A stretch of 64,000 bases of DNA, taken from NCBI GenBank assembly GCA_900557035.1, contig USRA01000002.1, forward strand, positions 8,785 through 72,784, in the 5' to 3' direction. The notes beneath the pieces are model-generated. The model saw only the letters and a program-made list of their open reading frames with translations, was not told the origin of the DNA and ran no database searches. The DNA is from an uncultured Prevotella sp. GTDB taxonomy: Bacteria > Bacteroidota > Bacteroidia > Bacteroidales > Bacteroidaceae. Below are positions 56,689 through 64,000 of the stretch, in pieces; within the stretch, counting starts at the first letter, position 1; each line of letters starts with the position of its first letter. Made by a program: the position numbers and the translations under genes.

Positions 56689-56696
56689 TACCTTTG
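56689..56696 (+). promoter_or_regulatory. -7 box for the second RND operon
   Basis: TACCTTTG, 26 nt before the adaptor ATG at 56723. A TTTG lies at 56659-56662, with a longer than normal 26-nt spacer. Confidence 0.4.
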
Positions 56697-56722
56697 CAAA
56701 AAAATAACAAAAAGAAGAAGAT

Positions 56723-57820
56723 ATGAAAAAGAAAGATGGTATGACAGGATGGCTCATGAAATGCAGTAGCAGCTGTCTGATATTCATGGGATGCAGTCTG
56801 ATGATTACGGGATTCTGCCTGCTGTTGACAGGATGTACGGAAAAAGCCAGGAAGATGGAAAAGAAGAATATCAAGGTGGAAACAATCTCTGTAGGAAATA
56901 CAAACCTGGGGGGAACGAAAGACTATGTGGGTACCATCGAGGAAAAGATGGGGTCAACACTCAGTTTCGAAATCGCCGGAAATATCACTTCCATCCGTGT
57001 AGATGAGGGTGACAGAGTCAGCAAGGGCCAGTTGCTTGCCACCATTAACCCTACTACCGTGAAGGAGGCTCACCGGGCTACTCTCACCACCCTGAAGCAG
57101 GCAGAGGATGCCTACAGGAGATTCCTGCCCCTTCATCAGTCGGGAACCATCTCGGATATGAAATGGGTGGAGATAGAAAGTAAACTGGAACAGGCGAAGG
57201 CAGCCGAAAGCATCGCCCGTCAGCAACTCTCCCACTCCACACTCACCGCTCCGTTTTCTGGCGTCATCGCTGCCAAGAATGTGGATATGGGAACCTACGT
57301 GCTTCCTGGTCAGCCCGTGCTGAAACTCGCCAATGTGGCTCAGGTCAACGCCAAGGTTTCCGTACCCGAAGCAGAAATCTCGCATCTCCACGTAGGCGAC
57401 AAGGTAAAGCTGACGGTTGCCGCTCTTTCCGGAGCCGTTTTCTATGGAACCATCTCAGAAAAAGGCATCGACGCCAACCCTATCTCGCATACCTACGACA
57501 TCAAGGTGGGTATCACCAATCCGCAGGGTCGTCTGCTCCCGGGTATGGTCTGCAATGCCCAGATTCAGGGCAGCGCAGCAGCACCGGCTCATATCATCGT
57601 TCCGCCGCAAAGCGTTGAACTGGATGTAGATAACTCCCGATTCGTTTGGACCGTAGTAAACGGCAAGGCGCACCAGCAACCTGTAACCATAGGCGATTTC
57701 GAGGGAGATGGCATCATCATTCTCTCGGGACTTCATACTGGCGACCAGGTCATCATCAATGGTCAGCAGAAGGTATCAGAAGGTATGATGGTTGATACCG
57801 GAAAGAGTAACAACCGATAA
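56723..57820 (+). CDS. Lipoprotein RND adaptor (AcrA/MdtA type)
   Basis: A 365-residue membrane-fusion protein. It has a long hydrophobic leader with lipobox LLLTGC. The lipoyl halves are STLSFEIAGNITSIRVDEGD and TLTAPFSGVIAAKNVDMG, with a helical hairpin between them. A beta-barrel region (VSVPEAEISHLHVGDKVKL) and the membrane-proximal end follow. It partners the pump gene, whose start is 18 nt downstream. It lacks the His-rich ends of the first adaptor, in keeping with a drug-type rather than metal pump. Confidence 0.9.
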   Translation: MKKKDGMTGWLMKCSSSCLIFMGCSLMITGFCLLLTGCTEKARKMEKKNIKVETISVGNTNLGGTKDYVGTIEEKMGSTLSFEIAGNITSIRVDEGDRVSKGQLLATINPTTVKEAHRATLTTLKQAEDAYRRFLPLHQSGTISDMKWVEIESKLEQAKAAESIARQQLSHSTLTAPFSGVIAAKNVDMGTYVLPGQPVLKLANVAQVNAKVSVPEAEISHLHVGDKVKLTVAALSGAVFYGTISEKGIDANPISHTYDIKVGITNPQGRLLPGMVCNAQIQGSAAAPAHIIVPPQSVELDVDNSRFVWTVVNGKAHQQPVTIGDFEGDGIIILSGLHTGDQVIINGQQKVSEGMMVDTGKSNNR

Positions 57821-57825
57821 AATGT

Positions 57826-57830
57826 GGAGG
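57826..57830 (+). promoter_or_regulatory. Ribosome-binding site fixing the pump start
   Basis: GGAGG, 8 nt before the ATG at 57839. This Shine-Dalgarno is strong by Bacteroidetes standards and lies inside the longer frame that opens with GTG at 57824, so the ATG is preferred. Confidence 0.6.
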
Positions 57831-57838
57831 GAAAAGAT

Positions 57839-60800
57839 ATGAATCAAGACACAAATCAAGAGATAAACAAGCCGAGGATTCCGCAGAAGGACACCGCTCT
57901 TCACGACCATATCAAGGCTCGCATTACGAGAAAACCCAACCGCATCATCAAGCGTTCGTTCATCGAATCGGCGATGTGCAACCATAATATCGTGATGCTC
58001 CTCATGGGTATGCTCGTTTTCGTGGGCATTCTGGGCATCTGCATCATGCCTAAGCAGGAAATGCCGCAATTCACCATCCGCCAGGGTGCCTGCGTTGCCG
58101 TATATCCCGGTACCACATCCGATGAGGTGGAAGAACGGGTAGCGAAACCGCTGGAGAATTTCATCTTCGGATACAAGGAGGTCAACAAGAAGAAGACCTA
58201 CACCCAGAGCAAGGACGGCATGCTGATCGTATTTCTGGAACTCAACGATGATGTAGAAGACAGGGATGCCTTCTGGAGCAAGTTCAAGCACGGACTGCAG
58301 GCCTTCAAGGCATCACTCCCATCAGGCGTTCTCGCCCTGCAGGCAGTGGACGACATCGCCGATACCTCTGCCCTGCTCATCACGATGGAAAGCAAGCAGA
58401 AAACCTATCGGGAACTGAACACCTACATCGACCGGCTGAAGGACCGCCTGCGCCGCATCGATGCCATCTCCAACCTCCGCACCTACGGACTGGAGAACGA
58501 GCAGATCAGTATCTATCTGGACCAGAACAAGTTGGCTAAATACGGCATCGGTTCCTACAAGGTGCTCAACCAGCTCGCCCTACAGGGCTTCACCACCATG
58601 AGTGGAAACCTGGAGCTGGGCAACCTCAACCTGCCCATCCACATCACCGACTCCTACAACAACGAGCGCGATGTGGCAGAACAGATCGTCTATTCCGACC
58701 CCAAGGGCAACATCGTGCGGCTGAAGGATATTGCCCAAATCAGGAGAGAATATCCCAAATTGAGCAAATACATCAAGAGCAACGGCAACAAATGCGTGCT
58801 CCTCTCCATCGAGATGCGACCGGGCAATGATATCGTGAAGATGGGAAAAGACGTTCACCAGGCGATGGATGAGTTTGAGCAGACCCTGCCCGATGATGTG
58901 CATATCAATACCATCACCGACCAGAGCAAGGTGGTGAGCGAATCAGTGCTCAACTTCCTTCGCGAACTGCTCGTCTCGGTCATCTCCGTCATCATCGTGG
59001 TCATCCTGCTTATGCCACGCCGCGTGGCAGAGGTATCCGCCCTCAGCATCCCGATCACCATCTTCTCTTCGGTGGGCATCTTCTATCTTTTCGGTATGGA
59101 ACTGAACACCGTCACCCTGGCTGCCCTCATCGTAACCCTGGGTATGGTGGTGGATGATTCCGTTGTCATTATCGACAACTATATGGAGAAGCTGGGCCAC
59201 GGCATGTCGCGCTGGCACGCAGCCATCGCTGCACCACGTGAGTTCTTCATGTCGGTACTCTCCGCCACGCTCAGCATTTCGCTCACCTTCTTCCCGTTCC
59301 TCTTCACCATGCATGGTGATATGGGCGATTTCGTCAAGTCGTTCCCTTGGGCGATGTTCATCATCCTGAGCATCTCGCTCACGGTTTCGCTGCTGCTTAC
59401 ACCTTATTTACAATATAGGGTGATCCATCAGGGCATCAGCAGTCAGCCTACCCCCAACGCCCGGAAGAAGCCGCTCGATTATCTGCAGATGGGTTACACC
59501 TGGCTGTTGAAGCACTGTTTCGCCAGTCCTCGCATCACCCTCATCGTGGGCGTGGTGCTGGTAAGCATCGGTGCCGTCATCTTCGTGAATCTTCCGCAGC
59601 GAATGATGCCTATTGCCGAGAGAAACCAGTTTGCCGTGGAGTTCTATCTTCCTAACGGAACCACAGCCGATAGAACTGCACAGGTGGCAGATTCGATGGC
59701 TCACATTCTGCAGCGCGACTCGCAGGTAACGGCGGTAACCACGTTTATCGGACAGGGTTCGCCCCGTTTCCATACCACCTACGCTCCGCAGATTGGCGGT
59801 CCCAACTTTGCCCAGTTCATCGTGAATACAGTAGATAACGGTGCCACCGAAGAGGTACTCGACCGATATGCCGACCGCTACTCCAACTACTTTCCGGATT
59901 GCTACATCCGCTTCAAGCAGATGGATTACAACAATGCCAGCTACCCTATCGAAGTAAGAGTGAGCGGCGACAGCATCAGCGATCTGAAGGCTGCCGCCAG
60001 GAAGATAGCTGCCTGCATGCATCAGATAGAAGGTATCAATCTGATCCGTACCAATTTCGAGGAGCCGTTGCCGGGCATCCGGGTTACGCCGGATGCTACC
60101 GAGGCCAACCGTCTGGGTGTGAACAAGACACTGCTCTCTGCCGATCTTGCCATTCATTTTGGCGATGGCATTCCGATGTCCACCCTCTGGGAAGGCGATT
60201 ATCCGGTGAAGATGGTACTGAAGTCGGAGAACGACAGCGACCTTGCCAACGAATACATCCCTGTGATGGGCGGAACATCGAGTGTGCCGCTCCGTCAGCT
60301 GGCTAAGATTTCTCCCGACTGGCACGATGGCTGCATCGTCCGACGCAATGGCATACGCACCATTTCCATCGTCGGTGAACCGTTGAGAGGTTATAATGCC
60401 AACCAGTTGTCCAACAAGCTGAAAGAGAAGATATCGAAACTCCCGCTCGGTACCGATCTGGATTGGGAGATTGGCGGTATGGCTGAAAAGGATGGAGAAA
60501 CCATGCCACAGGTGATATCGGGTGTGCTGATAGCGGTATTGATCATCTTCTTCATTCTGCTCTTCCATTTCAAGCGCATCAGCCTGGCTCTGGTGAATCT
60601 CTCCTCCATGTCGCTCTGCATCTTCGGTGCAGCGATAGGACTCCTGATTACCGGCTTCGATGTCAGCATCACCTGCATTCTGGGTGTCGTGAGTCTGATG
60701 GGTATTCTAGTAAGAAACGGTATCATCATGCTCGACTATGCCGAGGAACTTCGCCGCGACAAGGGACTTTCGGTAAGAGATGCCGCCTTCCAGGCAGGTG

Positions 60801-61024
60801 AGCGCCGTATGCGTCCTATCTTCCTCACCTCGGCTGCAGCTTCGGTAGGCGTATTGCCGATGATGATAGAGAACAACACATTGTGGTCTCCGATGGGAGC
60901 CGTCATCTTCTTCGGAACCCTCATCTCGATGGTACTCATCGCCACCATCCTTCCTGTGCTCTATTGGATTGTATTCGATAAGCACGGAAAGTATAGCTTG
61001 AGGAAAAAGACAGCCTGTGAATAA
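57839..61024 (+). CDS. RND multidrug-type efflux pump (HAE family)
   Basis: A 1061-residue inner-membrane pump. It starts with a polar N-terminal segment and FIESAMCNHNIVMLLMGMLVF. It has twelve predicted helices and two periplasmic loops. Helix 4 contains VTLGMVVDDSVVIIDN, with the Asp pair (D439-D440) used for proton relay in hydrophobe-type RND pumps, and no DFG...D metal signature. The second half contains the usual GILVRNGIIMLDYAEELRRD. It forms an operon with the adaptor 18 nt upstream; no outer-membrane factor follows, so one must be borrowed. Confidence 0.92.
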   Translation: MNQDTNQEINKPRIPQKDTALHDHIKARITRKPNRIIKRSFIESAMCNHNIVMLLMGMLVFVGILGICIMPKQEMPQFTIRQGACVAVYPGTTSDEVEERVAKPLENFIFGYKEVNKKKTYTQSKDGMLIVFLELNDDVEDRDAFWSKFKHGLQAFKASLPSGVLALQAVDDIADTSALLITMESKQKTYRELNTYIDRLKDRLRRIDAISNLRTYGLENEQISIYLDQNKLAKYGIGSYKVLNQLALQGFTTMSGNLELGNLNLPIHITDSYNNERDVAEQIVYSDPKGNIVRLKDIAQIRREYPKLSKYIKSNGNKCVLLSIEMRPGNDIVKMGKDVHQAMDEFEQTLPDDVHINTITDQSKVVSESVLNFLRELLVSVISVIIVVILLMPRRVAEVSALSIPITIFSSVGIFYLFGMELNTVTLAALIVTLGMVVDDSVVIIDNYMEKLGHGMSRWHAAIAAPREFFMSVLSATLSISLTFFPFLFTMHGDMGDFVKSFPWAMFIILSISLTVSLLLTPYLQYRVIHQGISSQPTPNARKKPLDYLQMGYTWLLKHCFASPRITLIVGVVLVSIGAVIFVNLPQRMMPIAERNQFAVEFYLPNGTTADRTAQVADSMAHILQRDSQVTAVTTFIGQGSPRFHTTYAPQIGGPNFAQFIVNTVDNGATEEVLDRYADRYSNYFPDCYIRFKQMDYNNASYPIEVRVSGDSISDLKAAARKIAACMHQIEGINLIRTNFEEPLPGIRVTPDATEANRLGVNKTLLSADLAIHFGDGIPMSTLWEGDYPVKMVLKSENDSDLANEYIPVMGGTSSVPLRQLAKISPDWHDGCIVRRNGIRTISIVGEPLRGYNANQLSNKLKEKISKLPLGTDLDWEIGGMAEKDGETMPQVISGVLIAVLIIFFILLFHFKRISLALVNLSSMSLCIFGAAIGLLITGFDVSITCILGVVSLMGILVRNGIIMLDYAEELRRDKGLSVRDAAFQAGERRMRPIFLTSAAASVGVLPMMIENNTLWSPMGAVIFFGTLISMVLIATILPVLYWIVFDKHGKYSLRKKTACE

Positions 61025-61075
61025 GCAGAAGATACAGTATCAAAAAGCAAGGTAAAAGGCAAATAAAGAAGAAGC

Positions 61076-61117
61076 AAAAAAGGCTGGCAGGAAAAATTCC
61101 TACCAGCCTTTAATTTT
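61076..61117 (+). terminator. Terminator of the second RND operon
   Basis: AGGCTGGCAGG and CCTACCAGCCT pair around AAAAATT, flanked by an A run and TTTAATTTTT. Confidence 0.78.
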
Positions 61118-61134
61118 TAATCTTCATCGGATTT

Positions 61135-61411
61135 TTATTATTCATCGGATTACGCGGATGAATCGGATTTCTTTGCTGCTTTCCGGATTACGCACGGATT
61201 TTCACGGAAAGCGACCTGTTCGGTCGAGGCGATACTCCCTGAAGCAGTGACACGCTACGGCGCTAGCCCAATAGCCGTAAGGCCAAATTCCGTTTAAATT
61301 CCGTGCGTAATCCGTGGAGCAAGAATGTTCCGATAACTCGGCGTGATCCGATGAATAATAAAAATAAATAGGGTGTGTCATTATTCTTCCGCGTAATCCG
61401 ATGAATAATAA
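61135..61411. repeat. Nested inverted-repeat element
   Basis: A perfect 24-bp inverted repeat links 61135-61158 and 61388-61411; a second right-hand copy lies at 61346-61364 (19 bp). Inside, a perfect 15-bp inverted repeat links 61184-61198 and 61300-61314 (core CGGATTACGCACGGA). At the centre are short hairpins (GACCTGTTCGGTC). There is no frame of note, so it resembles a non-autonomous mobile element or structured RNA. Confidence 0.72.
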
Positions 61412-61429
61412 AATAAAATCTGCGAGCCC

Positions 61430-61699
61430 CTATACCTTATCCCCATACGATGCACGGATAAGTTTATCTCTAATATCCGGATAATCCTTCTCCGGATTCC
61501 AGCCCTCAAGCCCATTAACAATTCTCACATAAATGCTGTGATGATAATCAGCCTGACCTCCTCAGACTGCAGAAATGTACCCCTTGTTCACACCAGTGGT
61601 GTGATACAAACCAGAATAAGTAATATGATACTTACTCATTACTTCAACCAAAATTTTGCCAAATTGACTCATGTCAACGTGATAATTTGATTTGATCAT
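61430..61699 (-). pseudogene. Broken small gene, possibly a helix-turn-helix protein
   Basis: Read leftward from ATG 61699 to TAG 61430-61432 this is a 90-codon frame with one in-frame TGA (codon 46, 61564-61562). The product would begin MIKSNYHVDMSQFGK, pass through YHTTGVNKGYISAV, then the stop, and continue with ADYHHSIYVRIV and GWNPEKDYPDIRDKL. The even coding character on both sides of one stop suggests a recent nonsense change (CGA to TGA fits). TTGVNKGYIS resembles a small HTH protein. It is divergent from the primase gene and shares the short gap with the operator there. Confidence 0.55.
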
Positions 61700-61739
61700 A
61701 ATTAAAAAAACTTAAAAAATAAATGTATTTAAACTGTCA

Positions 61740-61756
61740 GTTCCCACTATGGGAAC
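61740..61756. promoter_or_regulatory. Candidate operator between the broken gene and the primase gene
   Basis: GTTCCC-ACTAT-GGGAAC is a perfect inverted repeat with a 5-nt spacer. It lies over the position where the -33 box of the primase gene would be, which lacks TTTG, so an activator or repressor may act here. Confidence 0.5.
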
Positions 61757-61777
61757 CGCCATTTCAATCCTTTTTCG

Positions 61778-61785
61778 TAACTTTG
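61778..61785 (+). promoter_or_regulatory. -7 box at the start codon of the primase-helicase gene
   Basis: TAACTTTG fits the -7 consensus and ends 4 nt before the ATG at 61790, so the transcript should start at or next to the start codon. Confidence 0.55.
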
Positions 61786-61789
61786 CGAT

Positions 61790-63919
61790 ATGAAACAAGT
61801 AACAATCTTCCAGAACATGACCAGCAAGACTCCTTTACCAGGAGACCTAGAAAAGCTGGTCGAATTTATGAAAACCGATGAGAAACTCAAGCTCCTCACC
61901 CAGTCTTATCGTCTTACAGGCAAGAAAACCTATAAGGCAGATGCACCCCTCTTTGCCCCAGCCTGCTACCTCGAAGGAGGCAAAGGTCAGGACAACATCC
62001 GGGAACTCACCCACCTATCTCTCGTAGATTTCGATGAGCTCTTCCCGCAGGTGCCTCCAGATATCACGGCCCTCAACGCCCTGAAGCAGAAACTCTGCGA
62101 CGATCCGCATACCCTGCTCTGCTACATCACGATGAGCGGCAATGGTATCCGAGTCATCTATCCCTATGAGGGAGATGACTACCCCGCTGCCTTCGCCAAG
62201 GGCAATGACTACTATCAGCAGCTCATTGGCAAAGAAGCCGACTTCCAGTGCAAGAACGTCAATCGGCTCAGCGGACTCGCCTACGATCCCGATGCATACT
62301 ACAAATCCTGTGCCAAACCCTTCACCGCCGAGGAAATTTCAAAATTTCATACTGAGGCAACGAAGAAGAATCAGCAGCTGAAGAAACAGGACCGCATCAA
62401 CACCTACTACGAGCAAATCATCAAACCGAAACTCGCAGCCGACAATATTATTTACGAGCCGCACAATCACAACAAATATGTGATGCGGGCGGGCTATATG
62501 CTCGCCAGAAAGCGCTATGCCCATGCCGATGTACTGAAGTGGGCTCTCCAGAAGTTTCCTGAGTATAATGATGTGGAACAGGTCATTAAGTCGTGCTACG
62601 ACAACACCCCCGGTGCCAGCAGAAAGGCATCAGGAGGAGGTGGTGGCGGCGGTGGAAATGGCGGCAGTGACAACCGCTTCGCATCGGTCGAGGAAATCAG
62701 AATTTTTCTCGATGAGCATATCCGTCTCCGATACAATCTCATCACCCAGCGATACGAGTTCCAGGAAATCCCAGAAGGCGCCTCACCTTCCGCCGCTTCC
62801 GCCGCTTCCGACAAACCGCCAAAATGGCAGATACTCCTCGACCGACATGTCAACTCGCTCTGGACCAAGATGTCGCTCACGGTGAAAGTAAACAAGTTGG
62901 ATATGCGCAATATCATCGAGAGCGATTATACGCCCGTATTCAATCCCTTCGAGGATTATTTCGCCCATCTCCCGCCCTGGAAGGAGGGCGACAAGGACTA
63001 CATCGCCGAACTCGCTGCCACCGTGAAAGTGAAGGATACCAACAGCTCTGTGCTGAGCTTCGAGGAATGCCTGAAAAAGTGGCTCGTGGCAATGATTGCA
63101 GGTTGGCTGGACGAAGAGGCGGTCAACAATGTCATCCTGGTCTATATCGGAAGACAGGGTGCCAACAAGACCACCTGGTTCAACCATCTCCTTCCGCCGG
63201 AGCTGAAGCAGTACTTCTACACGAAGACCAATGCCAAGCGAATGACGAAGGATGACCTCATCGCCCTCTCGCAGTATGCCCTCATCTGCTGCGAGGAGCT
63301 GGATACGATGTCGGCATCAGAGATGAACCAGCTGAAGGCTGCGGTGACGATGCAGTATATCAACGAGCGAGCTGCCTATGCCCACTATGCCGAGCAGCGC
63401 AAGCATATCAACAGTTTCTGCGGCACGGGCAACAATCCTGAGTTTCTGAACGATCCTACGGGAACCCGCCGCTGGCTGCCTTTCGAGGTAGAGAGCATCG
63501 TCTCCCCTCGCCAGCATCCCTTCAATCATCCCGGCATCTATGCCCAGGCTTATGCCCTCTACAAGAGCGGCTACCGCTACTGGTTTACGGATGAAGAGAT
63601 AGAGCGGCAGAACCGGCACAACAGCAAATTCGAGACGCCACGCCTCGAACAGGAACTGGTGGATCTCTACTTCCGGAAGCCTTCGGAGGGAGAGACAGGG
63701 GAGTTTGTGTCCGTAGCCCGGGCGATGCAGATCATCGGCTGCAACATCACTCAGAAGCTGAGCAGCCAGAAGATTGGCAAGGCATTCAGCGACCTGGGAT
63801 TCAAGAGGTTTCGCAATACAAGATGCCGTGGTTTCATCGCCATCATCCGTACGGCTGAAGAGATCAGAAACTATCAGATTTCCCTGGGAATCGATGCCAG
63901 CAGCAACCTTCCGTTCTGA
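61790..63919 (+). CDS. BT4734-type primase-helicase (VapE-like)
   Basis: A 709-residue protein. Residues 1 to about 270 are the BT4734/BF3469-type N-terminal region (GDLEKLVEFMKTDEKLKLL, CYITMSGNGIRVIYPYE, YDPDAYYKSCAKPF), related to primase domains. A Gly-rich linker (RKASGGGGGGGGNGGSD) is at about 280-297. The C-terminal region is a VapE-type superfamily-3 ATPase: VYIGRQGANKTTW (P-loop, about 450), LICCEELDTM (Walker B, about 500) and FCGTGNNPEFLNDPTGTRRW (about 545-565). A winged-helix-like end (IIGCNITQKLSSQKIGKAF) closes it. Such proteins occur in mobile or phage-related elements and as scattered single genes in Bacteroidales. No integrase or phage gene lies in the window. Confidence 0.85.
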   Translation: MKQVTIFQNMTSKTPLPGDLEKLVEFMKTDEKLKLLTQSYRLTGKKTYKADAPLFAPACYLEGGKGQDNIRELTHLSLVDFDELFPQVPPDITALNALKQKLCDDPHTLLCYITMSGNGIRVIYPYEGDDYPAAFAKGNDYYQQLIGKEADFQCKNVNRLSGLAYDPDAYYKSCAKPFTAEEISKFHTEATKKNQQLKKQDRINTYYEQIIKPKLAADNIIYEPHNHNKYVMRAGYMLARKRYAHADVLKWALQKFPEYNDVEQVIKSCYDNTPGASRKASGGGGGGGGNGGSDNRFASVEEIRIFLDEHIRLRYNLITQRYEFQEIPEGASPSAASAASDKPPKWQILLDRHVNSLWTKMSLTVKVNKLDMRNIIESDYTPVFNPFEDYFAHLPPWKEGDKDYIAELAATVKVKDTNSSVLSFEECLKKWLVAMIAGWLDEEAVNNVILVYIGRQGANKTTWFNHLLPPELKQYFYTKTNAKRMTKDDLIALSQYALICCEELDTMSASEMNQLKAAVTMQYINERAAYAHYAEQRKHINSFCGTGNNPEFLNDPTGTRRWLPFEVESIVSPRQHPFNHPGIYAQAYALYKSGYRYWFTDEEIERQNRHNSKFETPRLEQELVDLYFRKPSEGETGEFVSVARAMQIIGCNITQKLSSQKIGKAFSDLGFKRFRNTRCRGFIAIIRTAEEIRNYQISLGIDASSNLPF

Positions 63920-63926
63920 TGCCGTT

Positions 63927-63951
63927 TATGACACTATGACACTTATGACAC
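63927..63951. repeat. Short tandem TATGACAC repeat
   Basis: Three copies of TATGACAC (63927-63934, 63935-63942, 63944-63951) follow the primase-helicase stop codon directly. The rest of the window to 64000 holds no visible gene. Confidence 0.6.
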
Positions 63952-64000
63952 TTGTTTTCTAAAACTTTCCTCACGCGGGCGGGCAGGAAAAATTTTCCAG

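Noticed and set aside
57824..57838. GTG start of the second RND pump
   Set aside because: The strong GGAGG at 57826-57830 is placed for the ATG at 57839.
59408..60568. 386-codon frame opposite the second RND pump
   Set aside because: It is an open complement of a GC-rich coding region without coding features of its own.
61790..63919. Prophage remnant around the primase-helicase
   Set aside because: No integrase, capsid, terminase or attachment repeat is present; this family also occurs as isolated genes.

Overview
The window looks like a chromosome segment of a gut-type Bacteroidales bacterium, most likely Prevotella/Segatella. This rests on gene content: PorD of the type IX secretion system, the dnaN-exonuclease-coaBC-porD-recN gene order, DUF5112/DUF5113-type sensor proteins and a BT4734-type primase-helicase. 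It also rests on the promoters, which repeatedly fit the Bacteroidetes pattern TTTG-N18-21-TAnnTTTG rather than -35/-10 boxes. No rRNA or CRISPR array is visible, and there is one tRNA (Arg, anticodon TCT). No database search was possible; family names come from motif recognition.

Layout. 1-6.5 kb: a heavy-metal RND efflux operon (small His-rich protein, adaptor, CzcA-type pump, outer-membrane factor). 6.7-17.1 kb: an exopolysaccharide locus. Wzz, a polymerase, the Wzx flippase, three GT2 glycosyltransferases and a priming sugar transferase run leftward from one near-consensus promoter; a Wzi-type outer-membrane protein and a lipoprotein run divergently; one predicted beta-propeller gene is embedded backwards with its own promoter. 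17.1-19.3 kb: an accessory island with palindromes, a RelE/ParE-type toxin-antitoxin pair and a remnant of a type ISP restriction-modification gene. 19.3-25 kb: fucO, a large secreted GH2 beta-galactosidase, tRNA-Arg. 25-33.5 kb: a leftward housekeeping operon dnaN, exonuclease, coaBC, porD, recN and a pseudoprotease-TPR gene, then a DUF3127 gene. 33.7-41.4 kb: MFS transporter, NudC, secreted nucleotidase, a J-domain protein, a zinc-ribbon membrane protein, a GH25 lysozyme and an unknown protein. 41.5-52.4 kb: a hexuronate/Entner-Doudoroff locus. A LacI-type regulator, altronate dehydratase and a NhaC antiporter run leftward; kdgK and eda run rightward and are followed after 5 nt by a giant two-part sensor kinase, a response regulator and a half-size AbgT-like membrane protein. 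52.5-61 kb: a low-complexity secreted protein, a sodium:alanine symporter, a GH27 alpha-galactosidase and a second RND adaptor/pump pair without its own outer-membrane factor. 61-64 kb: a nested inverted-repeat element, a broken small gene, and a primase-helicase gene with a candidate operator and an apparently leaderless start.

Functional themes are plant-glycan use (beta- and alpha-galactosidase, lactaldehyde reductase, galacturonate breakdown through KDG and KDPG), cell-surface polysaccharide, and efflux. The most unusual items are the kdgK-eda-sensor-regulator arrangement with its doubly membrane-crossing 1176-residue sensor, the self-overlapping LacI-family operator, the nested inverted-repeat element beside the primase gene, and the TPR protein whose protease fold has lost its catalytic His and Ser.
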